DNA of 64,000 bases from Acidipropionibacterium thoenii DSM 20276 (GTDB lineage Bacteria; Actinomycetota; Actinomycetes; Propionibacteriales; Propionibacteriaceae), in the NCBI RefSeq assembly GCF_000423445.1, contig NZ_AUHZ01000007.1, forward strand, positions 1 through 64,000, in the 5' to 3' direction. Position numbers and translations under genes: made by a program. Below are positions 28,301 through 39,049 of the stretch, in pieces (the first letter of the stretch is position 1; every line of letters starts with the position of its first letter). A model generated the notes under the pieces. That model did no database searches. It saw only the letters and a list, made by a program, of their open reading frames with translations, and had not been told where the DNA came from.

Positions 28301-28581
28301 CCGCGCAGTACTTCCGCGACGCCGGACTCAACATCGATGTCGCCCACAAGATCGGCTCGACCGAGGACGGCTCCACCGAGTCGGTGCTGGACCTGATCGG
28401 GCGCAACGGCTGCGACGCCGTGATCAACGTGATGACCAACGGTCAGGAGACCATCATCGATGGCAAGCAGATCCGCCGGGCGGCGATCGGCCGCGGCATT
28501 CCGCTGTTCACCTCTCTGGACACCGCCAGCGCGATCTGCCAGGTGATGGAGTCGCGGGCCTTCTCCACCGAGGTCATCTGA
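25393..28581 (+). CDS. carB: Carbamoyl-phosphate synthase large subunit
   Basis: Makes carbamoyl phosphate from bicarbonate, ammonia and two ATP, for pyrimidines and arginine. 1062 residues, standard length. It has two homologous ATP-grasp halves: first [21 protein letters not shown] and [12 protein letters not shown], second [20 protein letters not shown] and [11 protein letters not shown]. The allosteric MGS-like domain at the end ([25 protein letters not shown]) binds effectors such as UMP. ATG at 25393 overlaps the carA stop (TGATG); the frame is open upstream only through carA. pyrK starts three bases after its stop. Confidence 0.96.
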   Translation: MPRRSDLHRILVIGSGPIIIGQAAEFDYAGTQACLALKEEGYEVILVNSNPATIMTDREIADRVYIEPITLEFVSQILRRERPDAIVPTLGGQTGLNMAAQLARSGILDELGIELLGTGLDAIQKAEDRDLFKQLMDQLGQPVPESEIVHTVVEAVEVGTRIGYPLIVRPAYTLGGTGGGICSDEGELVRIVGKGLELSPITECLVEQSIAGYKEIEYEMMRDSADNTMVVCNMENFDPVGVHTGDSIVFAPTQTLTDHEHEMLRDASITIVRALGIEGGCNVQLALDPDSFGYYVIEVNPRVSRSSALASKATGYPIAKIAAKIAVGLTLDEIRNPVTGTTWSMFEPMLDYVVAKIPRWPFDKFARADRRLGTQMKATGEVMSIGRTIEESLLKAVRSLEIGADHISDSSVANLPDDVLEERLLHARDDRLFCLAESIRRGRTIAELHEQTRIDLFFLDKIAHILEIEERLRVTPGDTESLWIAKRNGFSDSAIARLWGRTADQVRTLRLAAGFRPVYKMVDTCAGEFASETPYFYSSYEVENESIRSERPSILVLGSGPIRIGQGIEFDYATVHSVQAIQQVGHEAIIMNSNPETVSTDFSISDKLYFQPLTVEDVLDVIELEQPEGVIVQFGGQTAINLAGSLAAHGVRILGTQLEDLDRAEDREGFEKLLQSLDIPQAPGGMAHNPAEALEVASGLGYPVLVRPSYVIGGRAMAIVNAPHELEKYMREAVHVSPDRPILIDRYLEGVECEVDAICDGAQVLIPGIMEHIERAGVHSGDSMAVYPPQRMSEQVKQRIIEVTTKLALGLNTRGILNIQFVVMDEVVYVIEANPRASRTVPFLSKVTGVSMAQIATRVILGETLESLGLEPGLMPESTRIHVKSPVFSFSKLDLVDSHLGPEMKSTGEVMGSDDTVAKALYKAFEAAGLHVPDYGKVLFTVADDAKAEALTLARRFDRIGFQLVGTKGTAQYFRDAGLNIDVAHKIGSTEDGSTESVLDLIGRNGCDAVINVMTNGQETIIDGKQIRRAAIGRGIPLFTSLDTASAICQVMESRAFSTEVI

Positions 28582-28584
28582 GAG

Positions 28585-30454
<1,870 letters not shown>

Positions 30455-30455
<1 letters not shown>

Positions 30456-31165
30456 TGGACACCTCTCGTCCGATCATCGCCCTGGACCTGCCCAGCGCGG
30501 ACCAGGCGCTGGCCCTGGTCTCCCGGTTCGGCGACGAACCGTTGTTCGTCAAGGTCGGCATGGAGTTGTTCTACGCCTCCGGGCCGGGCATCGTCACGGC
30601 CCTCAAAAAAGCCGGCCATGACGTCTTCTGCGATCTGAAACTCCATGACATCCCCACTACCGTCAAACGTGCGGCCGCCAGCCTGGCCGGCCTCGGCGCC
30701 GACCTGCTCACCGTCCACGCGGCCGGCGGCAGAGCCATGATGGAGGCCGCCCTGGAGGGATTGTCGGGGGCGGCCAACGACCCGGCAGTGGTGGCCATCA
30801 CGCAGCTCACCTCGACCTCCGAGGAGGCGATGCACGCCGAGCAACTCATCGAGGCCCCGCTGGCCGAGTCGGTCGTCCACTACGCCCGACTGGCCCAGTC
30901 GGCCGGACTGGCCGGGGTGGTCTGCTCGGCATGGGAGGCCGCCGGTATCGGCGAGGCCACCGGAGACTCCTTCCTGAGGGTGACTCCTGGGATCCGGCCG
31001 GCGGGCGCTGCGGTCGGCGACCAGGCACGGGTCGCCACCCCCGAGAGGGCCTCGGCAATGGGGTCCTCGGCCATCGTGGTGGGACGCCCCATCACCCGGG
31101 CCGATGATCCGGTGGCCGCCTATCACGCCATCAAGGAGGCCTGGAACTCGGGCCGTGCGGCCTGA
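30455..31165 (+). CDS. pyrF: Orotidine 5'-phosphate decarboxylase (type 1)
   Basis: Last step of UMP synthesis. 236 residues. The active-site motif [12 protein letters not shown] (the D-x-K-x-x-D pattern) is near residue 58, with [13 protein letters not shown] at the start, LTVHAAGG, and the phosphate-binding loop VTPGIRPAG with the final [15 protein letters not shown]. This is the short type 1 form; many actinobacteria such as mycobacteria carry the longer type 2. ATG at 30455 overlaps the pyrD stop (TGATG). Confidence 0.95.
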
Positions 31166-31270
31166 TCCGCACCGCCTCCGGATCCCGACGAATCCCTCCT
31201 CGGCACGGCGCAGCACCGGCCTGCCGAAGCCCTGCCCACCATCCTCACCATCTCGAAACCAGGAGTTCCC

Positions 31271-31921
31271 ATGACCATCTCCAATCACGCCCTGGCCCGC
31301 ACTGTCGCCGAGGGGTTGTTGTCTGTCGGTGCCGTGTCGCTGTCGCCTGACGACCCCTTCACCTGGGCCTCGGGGATGCACTCGCCGATCTACTGCGACA
31401 ACCGGGTGACGCTGTCGGACCCGGCAGTGCGGTCACTGATCGCCGGCGGTCTGGCCACCCTGGCGGCCGAGAACTTCCCGCAGGCCGATGTGGTGGCCGG
31501 TACCGCCACCGCCGGTATCGCCCACGCCGCGCTGGCCGCAGACCGTCTCGGCAAGCCGATGGTCTATGTCCGTTCGGCACCCAAGGACCATGGCAAGGGC
31601 AACCAGATCGAGGGCCGGCTGGCGGCAGGCTCGACGGTGGTGATGGTCGAGGACCTCATCTCCACCGGCGGATCGGTGCTGGACGCCGCCGCCGCGGTGG
31701 AGCGCGAGGGAGGCCGGGTGCTGGGCGTCCTGGCGATCTTCTGCTACGAACTGGAGAAGGGCAGGCAGAACTTCGAGAAGGCGGGCCTGCCGCTGTACAC
31801 CCTGTCGAACTACCCGACCCTGGTGGAGGTCGCCGCCTCCTCCGGGGCGATCAGTGCCGCCCAGCAGGCCGCGCTGTCGACCTGGTCCTCTGATCCCCAG
31901 GCCTGGTCCGAGGCCCACTGA
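31271..31921 (+). CDS. pyrE: Orotate phosphoribosyltransferase
   Basis: Joins orotate to PRPP to give OMP. 216 residues. PRPP-binding motif VVMVEDLISTGGSVLDAA, flexible loop RSAPKDHGKGNQIEG and the start region LSPDDPFTWASGMHSPIYCDNR. ATG at 31271 has AGGAG upstream. It is the only pyr gene not overlapped with its neighbour: 105 bases separate it from pyrF, so it may have an extra promoter or simply be the operon end. Confidence 0.95.
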   Translation: MTISNHALARTVAEGLLSVGAVSLSPDDPFTWASGMHSPIYCDNRVTLSDPAVRSLIAGGLATLAAENFPQADVVAGTATAGIAHAALAADRLGKPMVYVRSAPKDHGKGNQIEGRLAAGSTVVMVEDLISTGGSVLDAAAAVEREGGRVLGVLAIFCYELEKGRQNFEKAGLPLYTLSNYPTLVEVAASSGAISAAQQAALSTWSSDPQAWSEAH

Positions 31922-31972
31922 GCTGGTCTGCGGGGATCTGCGCAGCCGAGCTCCTCGGAGTTCCTCATCACC

Positions 31973-32785
31973 TCACACCCACCGCCGGGCGATCTCCAGG
32001 GTCTGGGCGACATAGCCCCTGCCGAACAGCTTGCAGTGGATCATCAGCATGTGAAGCTCATGCAGGCCGATCCTCTCCCGCCAGCCCTCGTCCAGGGACG
32101 ACTCCTCGTCGTAGGCCGACCAGATGCTCTCGCGATGCGGGGCCCCGAAGACCGCCAACGCCGCCAGATCCTCCTCGGCATGTCCGCCCTGGGCGGCCGG
32201 GTCGATCAACACCGCTCCTGATTCGGTCCACATGATGTTGCCGGTCCACAGGTCGCCATGGGTGCGCGCCGCCCAGCCGGAGGCCCCCTCGGGAGCTGAG
32301 CTGCGCACCAGCGCGGGCTGTTGGTGGTCATAGACCCCCGAGGACAGCTTGTCGCACAGCCTCACCAGCACCTTCCGCTCCTCGGCGGTGAAGGCCTCGG
32401 CATCCAGATACGGGGCGATCCGGAACCTGGCATAGAAGTCTCCCCATGATGTCGTCGAGTCGTCCGGGGTGGCCGGCAGGGCGAGCGGCGCCAGCCCGAT
32501 CCAGCCATTGCCCTGCCACCCCAGTCCGGCGGGCGCCGGCGGGGGAGCGCCCAGGTGCGAGGCCCCGGCGGCGTGAGTGTGCGCCAGCCGACGTCCGAGA
32601 TCCTCGGCGGCCGAGGCGGTGGGCCGCACCTCGCCGAGCTGTGGTTCCTGCAGCCATCCGTCGCCATGGGAGAGCACCGGGACCACCGCTGCGGAGTCTG
32701 CACCGGCGTCGGCCAGCCAGTTCAGGCCGGCCACCTCGTAGTCGATGGCGCCGGGGCGTTGGTCGGACTTGCGGAAGACATCCAT
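31973..32785 (-). CDS. Fructosamine kinase family protein
   Basis: Kinase-fold enzyme of the fructosamine/ribulosamine 3-kinase group, which phosphorylates sugar-lysine adducts so that they fall off proteins (deglycation repair). 270 residues. Catalytic loop THGDLWTGNIMW and metal site VLIDPAAQGGHAEEDLA; also WQGNGWIGLAPL and FYARFRIAPYLD. ATG at 32785 was chosen because a -10-like TACGGT lies seven bases upstream; a GTG at 32794 overlaps that element. Divergent from rimO with only 45 bases between starts. Confidence 0.85.
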   Translation of the reverse strand: MDVFRKSDQRPGAIDYEVAGLNWLADAGADSAAVVPVLSHGDGWLQEPQLGEVRPTASAAEDLGRRLAHTHAAGASHLGAPPPAPAGLGWQGNGWIGLAPLALPATPDDSTTSWGDFYARFRIAPYLDAEAFTAEERKVLVRLCDKLSSGVYDHQQPALVRSSAPEGASGWAARTHGDLWTGNIMWTESGAVLIDPAAQGGHAEEDLAALAVFGAPHRESIWSAYDEESSLDEGWRERIGLHELHMLMIHCKLFGRGYVAQTLEIARRWV

Positions 32786-32792
32786 GCCGCCC

Positions 32793-32798
32793 ACCGTA
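32793..32798 (-). promoter_or_regulatory. -10 element TACGGT seven bases before the fructosamine-kinase ATG
   Basis: On the minus strand TACGGT (TAnnnT pattern) ends seven bases before ATG 32785. This fits a leaderless transcript and helps decide the start over the upstream GTG at 32794. Confidence 0.45.
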
Positions 32799-32830
32799 GA
32801 CTTGCCGAGGTTACCTACTGCAGGAGATTC

Positions 32831-34270
32831 ATGTCAGACCACCTGATGACCGTCCATCTCGTCTCGATGGGGTGCGCCCGAAACGAGGTGGACTCCGAGG
32901 AGTTGGCCGCCCGCCTGGAGGCAGGCGGTTTCCAGCTGGTGGAGGACGCCGATCAGGCCGAGACGGTGGTGGTCAACACCTGCGGATTCATCGAGCAGGC
33001 CAAGAAGGACTCGGTCGACACCCTGCTGGCGGCCTCCGACCTGAAGTCCGGCGGCACCACCAAGTCGGTGGTCGCGGTGGGCTGCATGGCAGAGCGCTAC
33101 GGCAGGGAACTGGCCCAGGCTCTTCCAGAGGCCGACGCGGTGCTCGGCTTCGACGACTACCAGGACATCTCCGATCGGCTCCAGACGATCCTCTCCGGCG
33201 GGTCGATCGAGGCCCGCGTCCCCCAGGACAGGCGCACCCTGCTGCCGCTGACTCCGGTCGACCGGCCCGACGCCGCGTCCGGGGTCTCGGTGCCCGGGAT
33301 CCGCACCTCTCCCGATCTGCCGGCCGGTATCACCCCCTCCTCGGGGCCGCGAGCCGCGACCCGGCGTCGGCTCTCGTCCAGCCCCAGCGCACCGTTGAAG
33401 ATCGCCTCCGGCTGCGACCGGCGGTGCGCCTTCTGCGCCATCCCGAGCTTCCGCGGCTCCTACCTGTCGCGACCCATCGACCAGATCGTCGAGGAGGGGC
33501 GCTGGCTGGTCGGTCACGGCGTCAAGGAGCTCTTCCTGGTCTCCGAGAACTCGTCCTCCTATGGCAAGGACCTGGGCGATCTGCGCCACATGGAGAAGCT
33601 GCTGGGCGAGCTCGACCGGATCGAGGGGCTGGAGTGGATCCGGATCTCCTATCTGCAGCCCGCCGAGCTGCGCCCCTCCCTGGTCGACGTGATGCTGTCG
33701 ACCGACAAGGTGGTGCCCTACTTCGACCTGTCCTTCCAGCACGCCGCCGGTCCGCTGCTGAGGCGGATGCGCCGGTTCGGGGATGCCGACTCCTTCCTGG
33801 GCATCATCGACGGCATCCGGCAGCGCTGCCCCGGTGCCGGCTTCCGGTCCAACTTCATCACCGGATTCCCCGGTGAGACCGAGGCCGACGTCGAGGTCCT
33901 GGCCGACTTCCTGCAACGCGCCCGGCTGGATGTGGCCGGCATCTTCGCCTACTCCGATGAGGAGGGCACCGAGGGGGCCTCGCTGGAGGGGCACCTCGAC
34001 GACGACGTCATCGCCGAGCGCCGTGACCGGCTCGCTGATCTGGTCGACGAGCTGGTCAGCCAGCGGGCCGAGGACCGGATCGGGGAGCAGGCCAGGGTGC
34101 TCGTCGAGGAGGCGGGTCCCGATGCCGTGATCGGCCGGGCCCCGCACCAGGGACCGGAGGTCGACGGCACGGTGATGCTGCCCGCCGACTGCGGCCTGCG
34201 GCCCGGCGAGATGGCCGAGGTCGCCTTTGTGGGCAGTGAGGGCGCCGACCTGCTCGGGGAGTTGAGATGA
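32831..34270 (+). CDS. rimO: Ribosomal protein S12 methylthiotransferase RimO
   Basis: Radical-SAM enzyme adding a methylthio group to a conserved Asp of ribosomal protein S12. 479 residues. The N-terminal UPF0004 domain has the first cluster cysteines in VSMGCARNEVDSEE, VNTCGFIEQAK and AVGCMAE. The radical-SAM Cys triad is in GCDRRCAFCAIP near residue 195. The C-terminal TRAM domain ends the protein. Between the first two domains lies a Pro/Ser/Arg-rich stretch of about 45 residues, also typical of actinobacterial RimO. ATG 32831 follows CAGGAG; the frame is open upstream but overlaps the divergent gene. Confidence 0.93.
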   Translation: MSDHLMTVHLVSMGCARNEVDSEELAARLEAGGFQLVEDADQAETVVVNTCGFIEQAKKDSVDTLLAASDLKSGGTTKSVVAVGCMAERYGRELAQALPEADAVLGFDDYQDISDRLQTILSGGSIEARVPQDRRTLLPLTPVDRPDAASGVSVPGIRTSPDLPAGITPSSGPRAATRRRLSSSPSAPLKIASGCDRRCAFCAIPSFRGSYLSRPIDQIVEEGRWLVGHGVKELFLVSENSSSYGKDLGDLRHMEKLLGELDRIEGLEWIRISYLQPAELRPSLVDVMLSTDKVVPYFDLSFQHAAGPLLRRMRRFGDADSFLGIIDGIRQRCPGAGFRSNFITGFPGETEADVEVLADFLQRARLDVAGIFAYSDEEGTEGASLEGHLDDDVIAERRDRLADLVDELVSQRAEDRIGEQARVLVEEAGPDAVIGRAPHQGPEVDGTVMLPADCGLRPGEMAEVAFVGSEGADLLGELR

Positions 34271-34346
34271 CGCGGGCCGCCGCGACCGCGATACTGGGCA
34301 CAGACCGTCCCGGCCCGGGACAGGTCATCCTCCCAGGAGCCCCCAG

Positions 34347-34967
34347 ATGAGCGATCGTCCGAGCAATTTCAACGTCCCGAATGCGCTCACAGTCCTCCGC
34401 CTGGTGGCGGTACCGCTGTTCGGATGGATGCTGCTGTCCCACCCGGTGGACGCCACCTGGCGCAGCTGGACGACGGTGGTCTTCGTGCTCGCCATCCTCA
34501 CCGACTTCATCGACGGCAAGATCGCCCGGCACTACAACCTCATCACCGACTTCGGCAAGATCTGGGACTCGGTGGCCGACAAGGCGCTGACCGGGATGGC
34601 CTTCATCGGCCTGTCGATCATCGGCGAACTGCCCTGGTGGATCAGCGGCCTGATCCTGATCCGCGAGTGGGGGATCACGCTGATGCGGGTCTTCATGCTC
34701 AAGTACGAGGTGATGGCCGCCAACAAGGGCGGCAAGTACAAGACCGCCATCCAGTCCCTGGCCATCACGTTGTGGTGCATCGGTCTGTGGCGTACCCCGA
34801 CATGGTTCGACGTCGTTGCCTGGGTGGCGATGTACGCGGCCCTCGCGCTCACCGTGATCACCGGGGTGATGTACATCATCGACGCCGTGCGGATCCGCCG
34901 TGCCGCGCTGGTTGCAGGTGAGGGGCACGACGCCGGCCAGCACCGCAGAGATGCCGATGAGTCCTGA
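34347..34967 (+). CDS. pgsA: CDP-diacylglycerol-glycerol-3-phosphate 3-phosphatidyltransferase
   Basis: Integral membrane enzyme making phosphatidylglycerol phosphate. 206 residues with about four to six hydrophobic helices. The CDP-alcohol phosphotransferase signature is complete: D-FI-DG-KI-AR, then G-KIW-D-SVA-D, at about residues 52-78. The starting NVPNALTVLRLVAVPLF is typical of PgsA. Located between rimO and cinA as in most actinobacteria; its end overlaps the start of cinA. Confidence 0.93.
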   Translation: MSDRPSNFNVPNALTVLRLVAVPLFGWMLLSHPVDATWRSWTTVVFVLAILTDFIDGKIARHYNLITDFGKIWDSVADKALTGMAFIGLSIIGELPWWISGLILIREWGITLMRVFMLKYEVMAANKGGKYKTAIQSLAITLWCIGLWRTPTWFDVVAWVAMYAALALTVITGVMYIIDAVRIRRAALVAGEGHDAGQHRRDADES

Positions 34968-35448
34968 TCCGCTGGCCGCCCGGCTGATCGCCGAACTGAT
35001 CCGGGCCGGTTCGACGGTGGCGACCTGCGAGTCCCTCACCGGAGGGCTGGTCGGTGCCACCCTCACCGAGGTTCCCGGCTCCTCCGCGGCCTACCGGGGA
35101 GGCCTGGTCACTTACGCCTCCGACCTCAAGACCAGCCTGGCCGGGGTGGACGCCGAGTGGATCGCCCAGCACGGGGTGATCAATGCCCCCACCGCCCAGA
35201 TGATGGCTCTTGGCTGCGCCCGGGTCTGTGATGCCTCGATAGGACTGGCCTGCACCGGGGTGGCCGGCCCGGATCCCCAGGACGGGGAGTCTGCCGGGAC
35301 GGTGTATATCTGCGCGGCCCTGCGCGATCGCGGCGATCAGGCGAGACCGGAACGGCTGAGGCTCAGCGGTGACCGCGAGGAGATCCGCCACCAGACCGTT
35401 GCATCGCTGTTTCGCTCGGCGCTGAGACTCATCGACCGACTGTCCTGA
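34951..35448 (+). CDS. CinA C-terminal-domain protein (nicotinamide-nucleotide amidase type, PncC)
   Basis: 165-residue stand-alone CinA/PncC domain; members deamidate NMN to recycle pyridine nucleotides. Features: [34 protein letters not shown], with the catalytic Ser region ESLTGG, and [21 protein letters not shown]. The start overlaps pgsA; ATG 34951 or 34957 both fit and differ by two residues. Position between pgsA and clgR follows the usual actinobacterial order. Confidence 0.9.
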   Translation: MPMSPDPLAARLIAELIRAGSTVATCESLTGGLVGATLTEVPGSSAAYRGGLVTYASDLKTSLAGVDAEWIAQHGVINAPTAQMMALGCARVCDASIGLACTGVAGPDPQDGESAGTVYICAALRDRGDQARPERLRLSGDREEIRHQTVASLFRSALRLIDRLS

Positions 35449-35549
35449 GACCTGGATGTGAGACTTTCGCCATCAGCTGGAATGAAACCCTCCGGGCACG
35501 TGTTGTCACCTCCGAGATCGGCAATGGGGATCAACAACGAGGAGACATC

Positions 35550-35825
35550 ATGAAGGTTGCCCTGCTTCGAGAAATGCTCGGTGAGGCGCTGCGTGAGCAG
35601 AGGTTCGCCCAAGGGCGAACACTACGTGAGGTGTCATCGGGAGCGAGGGTCTCGCTGGGCTACCTCTCAGAGGTGGAGCGAGGCCAGAAGGAAGCTTCCA
35701 GCGAACTGATACTGGCGATCTGCACGGCCCTGGAGCTTCCCCAGTCCGAGCTGATGAGGATGGTCAGCGAGAAACTGCTGAAGGCCGAGACCAAGGCTGA
35801 GCGTCAGGTCACTGCCGCCGCCTGA
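35550..35825 (+). CDS. clgR: ClgR-type XRE-family transcription regulator
   Basis: Short helix-turn-helix activator of clp protease and related genes in actinobacteria, itself degraded by Clp. 91 residues. The HTH segment [34 protein letters not shown] is almost the family consensus. The C-terminus ends in AA (VTAAA), consistent with Clp-type turnover signals. ATG 35550 with GAGGAG upstream. Downstream of cinA; the 101-base gap likely holds its promoter. An inverted repeat lies inside its 5' coding part. Confidence 0.9.
   Translation: MKVALLREMLGEALREQRFAQGRTLREVSSGARVSLGYLSEVERGQKEASSELILAICTALELPQSELMRMVSEKLLKAETKAERQVTAAA
35603..35620. repeat. Inverted repeat GTTCGCCC-AA-GGGCGAAC inside the clgR 5' coding region
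   Basis: Eight-base perfect arms with a two-base centre at codons about 18-24 of clgR. It resembles the GTTCGC/GCGAAC halves of ClgR boxes, but the inner CGC...GCG spacing is six instead of the five I recall for the consensus. It could be an intragenic operator or coincidence with the coding sequence. Confidence 0.4.
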
Positions 35826-35860
35826 GCACCGCAGCGGCCCGGGTCCGGCCGCTGGTGGGC

Positions 35861-36685
35861 TCAGTCCTCGGGGGCATCGTCACCCGGGGTGTGAACGAGT
35901 TTGACCTGGACACCCAGAGCCCGGATCCTCTCGACCTCCACGGGATCGGCGGTGTCGTCGGTGACGACCAGATCGATGTCGGCGACGTCGGCCAGCCGGG
36001 CGAGGGTCACCTTGCCGATCTTGGAGCCGTCCACCACTGCGATGATCCGCGAGGCCCGCTCCAGCATGGTGTGATTGGTGGCGGCCTCGATGTCGTCATG
36101 GGTGGTCAGGCCGCCCTGAACAGAGAGTCCGTCGCAGCCGACGATCGCGGTGCCGACATTGATCTGCTTGAAGGTGGCCTCTGCCAGCGAGCCGACCAGC
36201 TCCAGTGAGCTGGGGCGCAGCACTCCGCCGGCGATGAGCACCCGCTGCTGGCCCTGATGGGCAGCCTCCAGGGCGATCCCGACCGAGTTCGTGACGATCG
36301 TGAGATCGCGACGATGATGCAGTGCGCGCAGCACCTCGGCAGTGGTGGTCCCCCCGGTCAGCGAGATGGCGTGCTTGCCCAGCGGCAGTTCGCTCACCGC
36401 GGCTCGGGCGATGGCCGCTTTCGCCGGACGGTGACGCCCGTCGCGCAGATTGACCGGCAGCTCGGCACCGACCCCCGCGCTTCGCGCTCCGCCATGAGTG
36501 CGGATGAGCAGCCCCTGGTCGGCAAGTGCCGCCACATCGCGTCGGATGGTGGCCGCGCTGGCTCCCAGCAGGTCGGCCAACTCGCGCAGCTGAATCTCGT
36601 CACGATCACGCAGAATGGCCAGTAGGGCGACCATCCGCTCGCTGCGGTGTGTCGAAGTGACCGCCTCAGTGGCGGGAAAGGACAT
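35861..36685 (-). CDS. DeoR-family transcription regulator
   Basis: 274-residue sugar-metabolism-type repressor. N-terminal DeoR HTH: ERMVALLAILRDRDEIQLRELADLLGASAATIRRDVAALADQGLLIRTHGGA. C-terminal sugar-phosphate sensor domain: ISLTGGTTTAEVLRAL, VTNSVGIALEAA, GGVLRPSSLELVG, VDGSKIGK. ATG 36685 has GGAGGAG upstream; the frame is open to 36733 but without a ribosome site. Its target is unknown, since no sugar transport or kinase gene adjoins it. It interrupts the usual clgR-DUF3046-recA order, which suggests a lineage-specific insertion. Confidence 0.9.
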   Translation of the reverse strand: MSFPATEAVTSTHRSERMVALLAILRDRDEIQLRELADLLGASAATIRRDVAALADQGLLIRTHGGARSAGVGAELPVNLRDGRHRPAKAAIARAAVSELPLGKHAISLTGGTTTAEVLRALHHRRDLTIVTNSVGIALEAAHQGQQRVLIAGGVLRPSSLELVGSLAEATFKQINVGTAIVGCDGLSVQGGLTTHDDIEAATNHTMLERASRIIAVVDGSKIGKVTLARLADVADIDLVVTDDTADPVEVERIRALGVQVKLVHTPGDDAPED

Positions 36686-36732
36686 CTCGCAACTCCTCCC
36701 TGGCGCTGGTGTCGCACCCGAGTCGAGGGGCA

Positions 36733-36748
36733 CGTGACCTGGATCACT
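36733..36748. promoter_or_regulatory. CRP/GlxR-like site CGTGACCTGGATCACT upstream of the deoR-type gene
   Basis: It matches eight of the ten fixed positions of TGTGA-N6-TCACA and lies 48 bases upstream of the DeoR-type start in the divergent region shared with the DUF3046 gene. Suggestive of catabolite-type control, but short motifs like this occur by chance. Confidence 0.35.
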
Positions 36749-36936
36749 CGATCAGTTCCCTGTGGTGCTGTTCACCTGGTGAGCGCTCACTCAGTCGGGA
36801 TGATCATAGTTGATCATCGGGTGCGCGATGCGGCGGCCGAACCGGAGCAGATCACCGGTTGGCTGCGCCGGCTCGTCACTGCACGGGAGGTCCGAGTGCG
36901 TGCTGGCTCCGTTGCCCCTTGGTTCGGCAGGGCTCA

Positions 36937-36942
36937 TAGGCT
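36937..36942 (+). promoter_or_regulatory. -10 element TAGGCT six bases before the DUF3046 start
   Basis: TAGGCT ends six bases before GTG 36949 and the intervening bases are GGCGAG. The layout matches other candidate leaderless genes in this window. Confidence 0.5.
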
Positions 36943-36948
36943 GGCGAG

Positions 36949-37143
36949 GTGCGCGAGACGGAACTGTGGAGACGGCTGGAGTCCCAGCTCGGTGAGGATT
37001 ACGTCCGGTCCTGGGCGTCATCCCAGGTGATGGCCGACCTCGGGGGCCGGACGGTGACCGAGGCGCTGGACGATGGACTGGAGATCAAGAGCATCTGGCG
37101 GGCTTGCTGGGCCTTCCTGGAACTTCCCGATCGGGAGCGCTGA
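36949..37143 (+). CDS. DUF3046 family protein
   Basis: 64-residue actinobacterial protein of unknown function, nearly always located just upstream of recA, as here. The family pattern is clear: ETELWRRLESQLGEDYVRSWASSQVMADLGGRTVTEALDDG followed by the K-x-VWRAVC-like IKSIWRACWAFLELP. GTG start at 36949. It may serve the RecA/RecX system, but this rests only on synteny. Confidence 0.85.
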   Translation: MRETELWRRLESQLGEDYVRSWASSQVMADLGGRTVTEALDDGLEIKSIWRACWAFLELPDRER

Positions 37144-37163
37144 GAGCCCCCTGGCGGGCTCAG

Positions 37164-37205
37164 TTGTCCACAGGGCGGAGTCTCACTGTGGCGGTGTTGT
37201 CCACA
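37164..37205 (+). promoter_or_regulatory. Two DnaA boxes (TTGTCCACA) in direct orientation upstream of recA
   Basis: TTGTCCACA occurs at 37164-37172 and again at 37197-37205. These are exact matches to the 9-mer DnaA box of high-GC actinobacteria, on the same strand and 33 bases apart (three helical turns). They lie 23 bases upstream of the recA RecA-NDp promoter. Confidence 0.6.
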
Positions 37206-37227
37206 GCGGGCAGCTGGAATCTGAAAA

Positions 37228-37250
37228 TTGTCGGTGCCCGCCCCTACAGT
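37228..37250 (+). promoter_or_regulatory. RecA-NDp (PafBC-dependent type) promoter of recA
   Basis: TTGTCGGTG at 37228-37236, then exactly eight bases, then TACAGT at 37245-37250. This fits the TTGTCRGTG-N8-TAnnnT promoter described for LexA-independent DNA-damage genes in mycobacteria and relatives, at every fixed position. I see no LexA box (GAAC-N4-GTTC) near recA. Confidence 0.8.
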
Positions 37251-37340
37251 TCACCATGACAGACCCGGCCGTCCGGCCGGGACCAGCGGAGCCCGGCCAC
37301 GTGGACTGGAGCAGGGCCCATGGATGAGGAGACCACAGCC

Positions 37341-38392
<1,052 letters not shown>

Positions 38393-38396
<4 letters not shown>

Positions 38397-38923
38397 CCCG
38401 GCGGGGGGCTCGCAAGCCGGCCGAGGACCGCCCCGAACGCAGCCCCGAGCAGTGGCACGAGTTCGCACGTGAGGCAGTGCTGCGACGCCTCGACGTGCGA
38501 GCGAGGACCCGCCACGAGCTGGCCACCGCACTGCGTGACAAGGAGGTCCCCGAGGAGATCGCCACCGCTGTGCTCGAGCGATTCGCCGAGCTCGGCCTGA
38601 TCGACGACGCCGACTTCGCCGAGCAGTGGGTGCGCTCGCGGCATGAGTCACGGGGCCTGTCGCGGCGTGCCCTGAGCCAGGAGCTCAGACTCAAGGGGGT
38701 CGACCAGAGGATCATCGCCGAGGCTGTCGCCGAGGTCTCCGACGATGATGAGCTCGACGCCGCCACCCAGCTCGCCGTCGGCCGGCTGCGATCCGGTCAG
38801 GGGGTCGAGAAGGTGCGTCTGGACCGCCGGGTGCTGTCGGCCCTGGCCCGCAAGGGCTACGGACCCGAGGTCTGCTGGGAGGCCCTGCGCCGAGCTCGAG
38901 GTGAGCTCGGCGAGCAGGAGTAG
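38393..38923 (+). CDS. recX: Regulatory protein RecX, probable CTG start
   Basis: Inhibitor or modulator of RecA filaments. Family features: [59 protein letters not shown] and the third repeat [14 protein letters not shown]. The first ATG/GTG in frame is GTG 38477 (148 aa), but that cuts off the conserved helix [10 protein letters not shown]. No ATG, GTG or TTG lies in frame upstream nearby, whereas CTG 38393 follows GGGGAGG (38379-38385) by seven bases, overlaps the recA stop (CTGA) and gives 176 residues, close to the mycobacterial RecX length of about 174. I therefore infer a CTG start coupled to recA. Confidence 0.85.
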
Positions 38924-39049
38924 CCGCCGCCGGCTCCCGGCCAGGGGAGCCGCGGGCAGGGGCCCGGGCGGGGGGCACGGACGGTGTGGCAGGCTTGGCG
39001 GGAACTGGGGCACGACGTCTCGGCAGAACCGATGGATGAGGGGAATCCA

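Noticed and set aside
38477-38923. recX starting at GTG 38477
   Set aside because: It would lose a conserved N-terminal helix and has no good ribosome site; CTG 38393 explains both length and spacing better.
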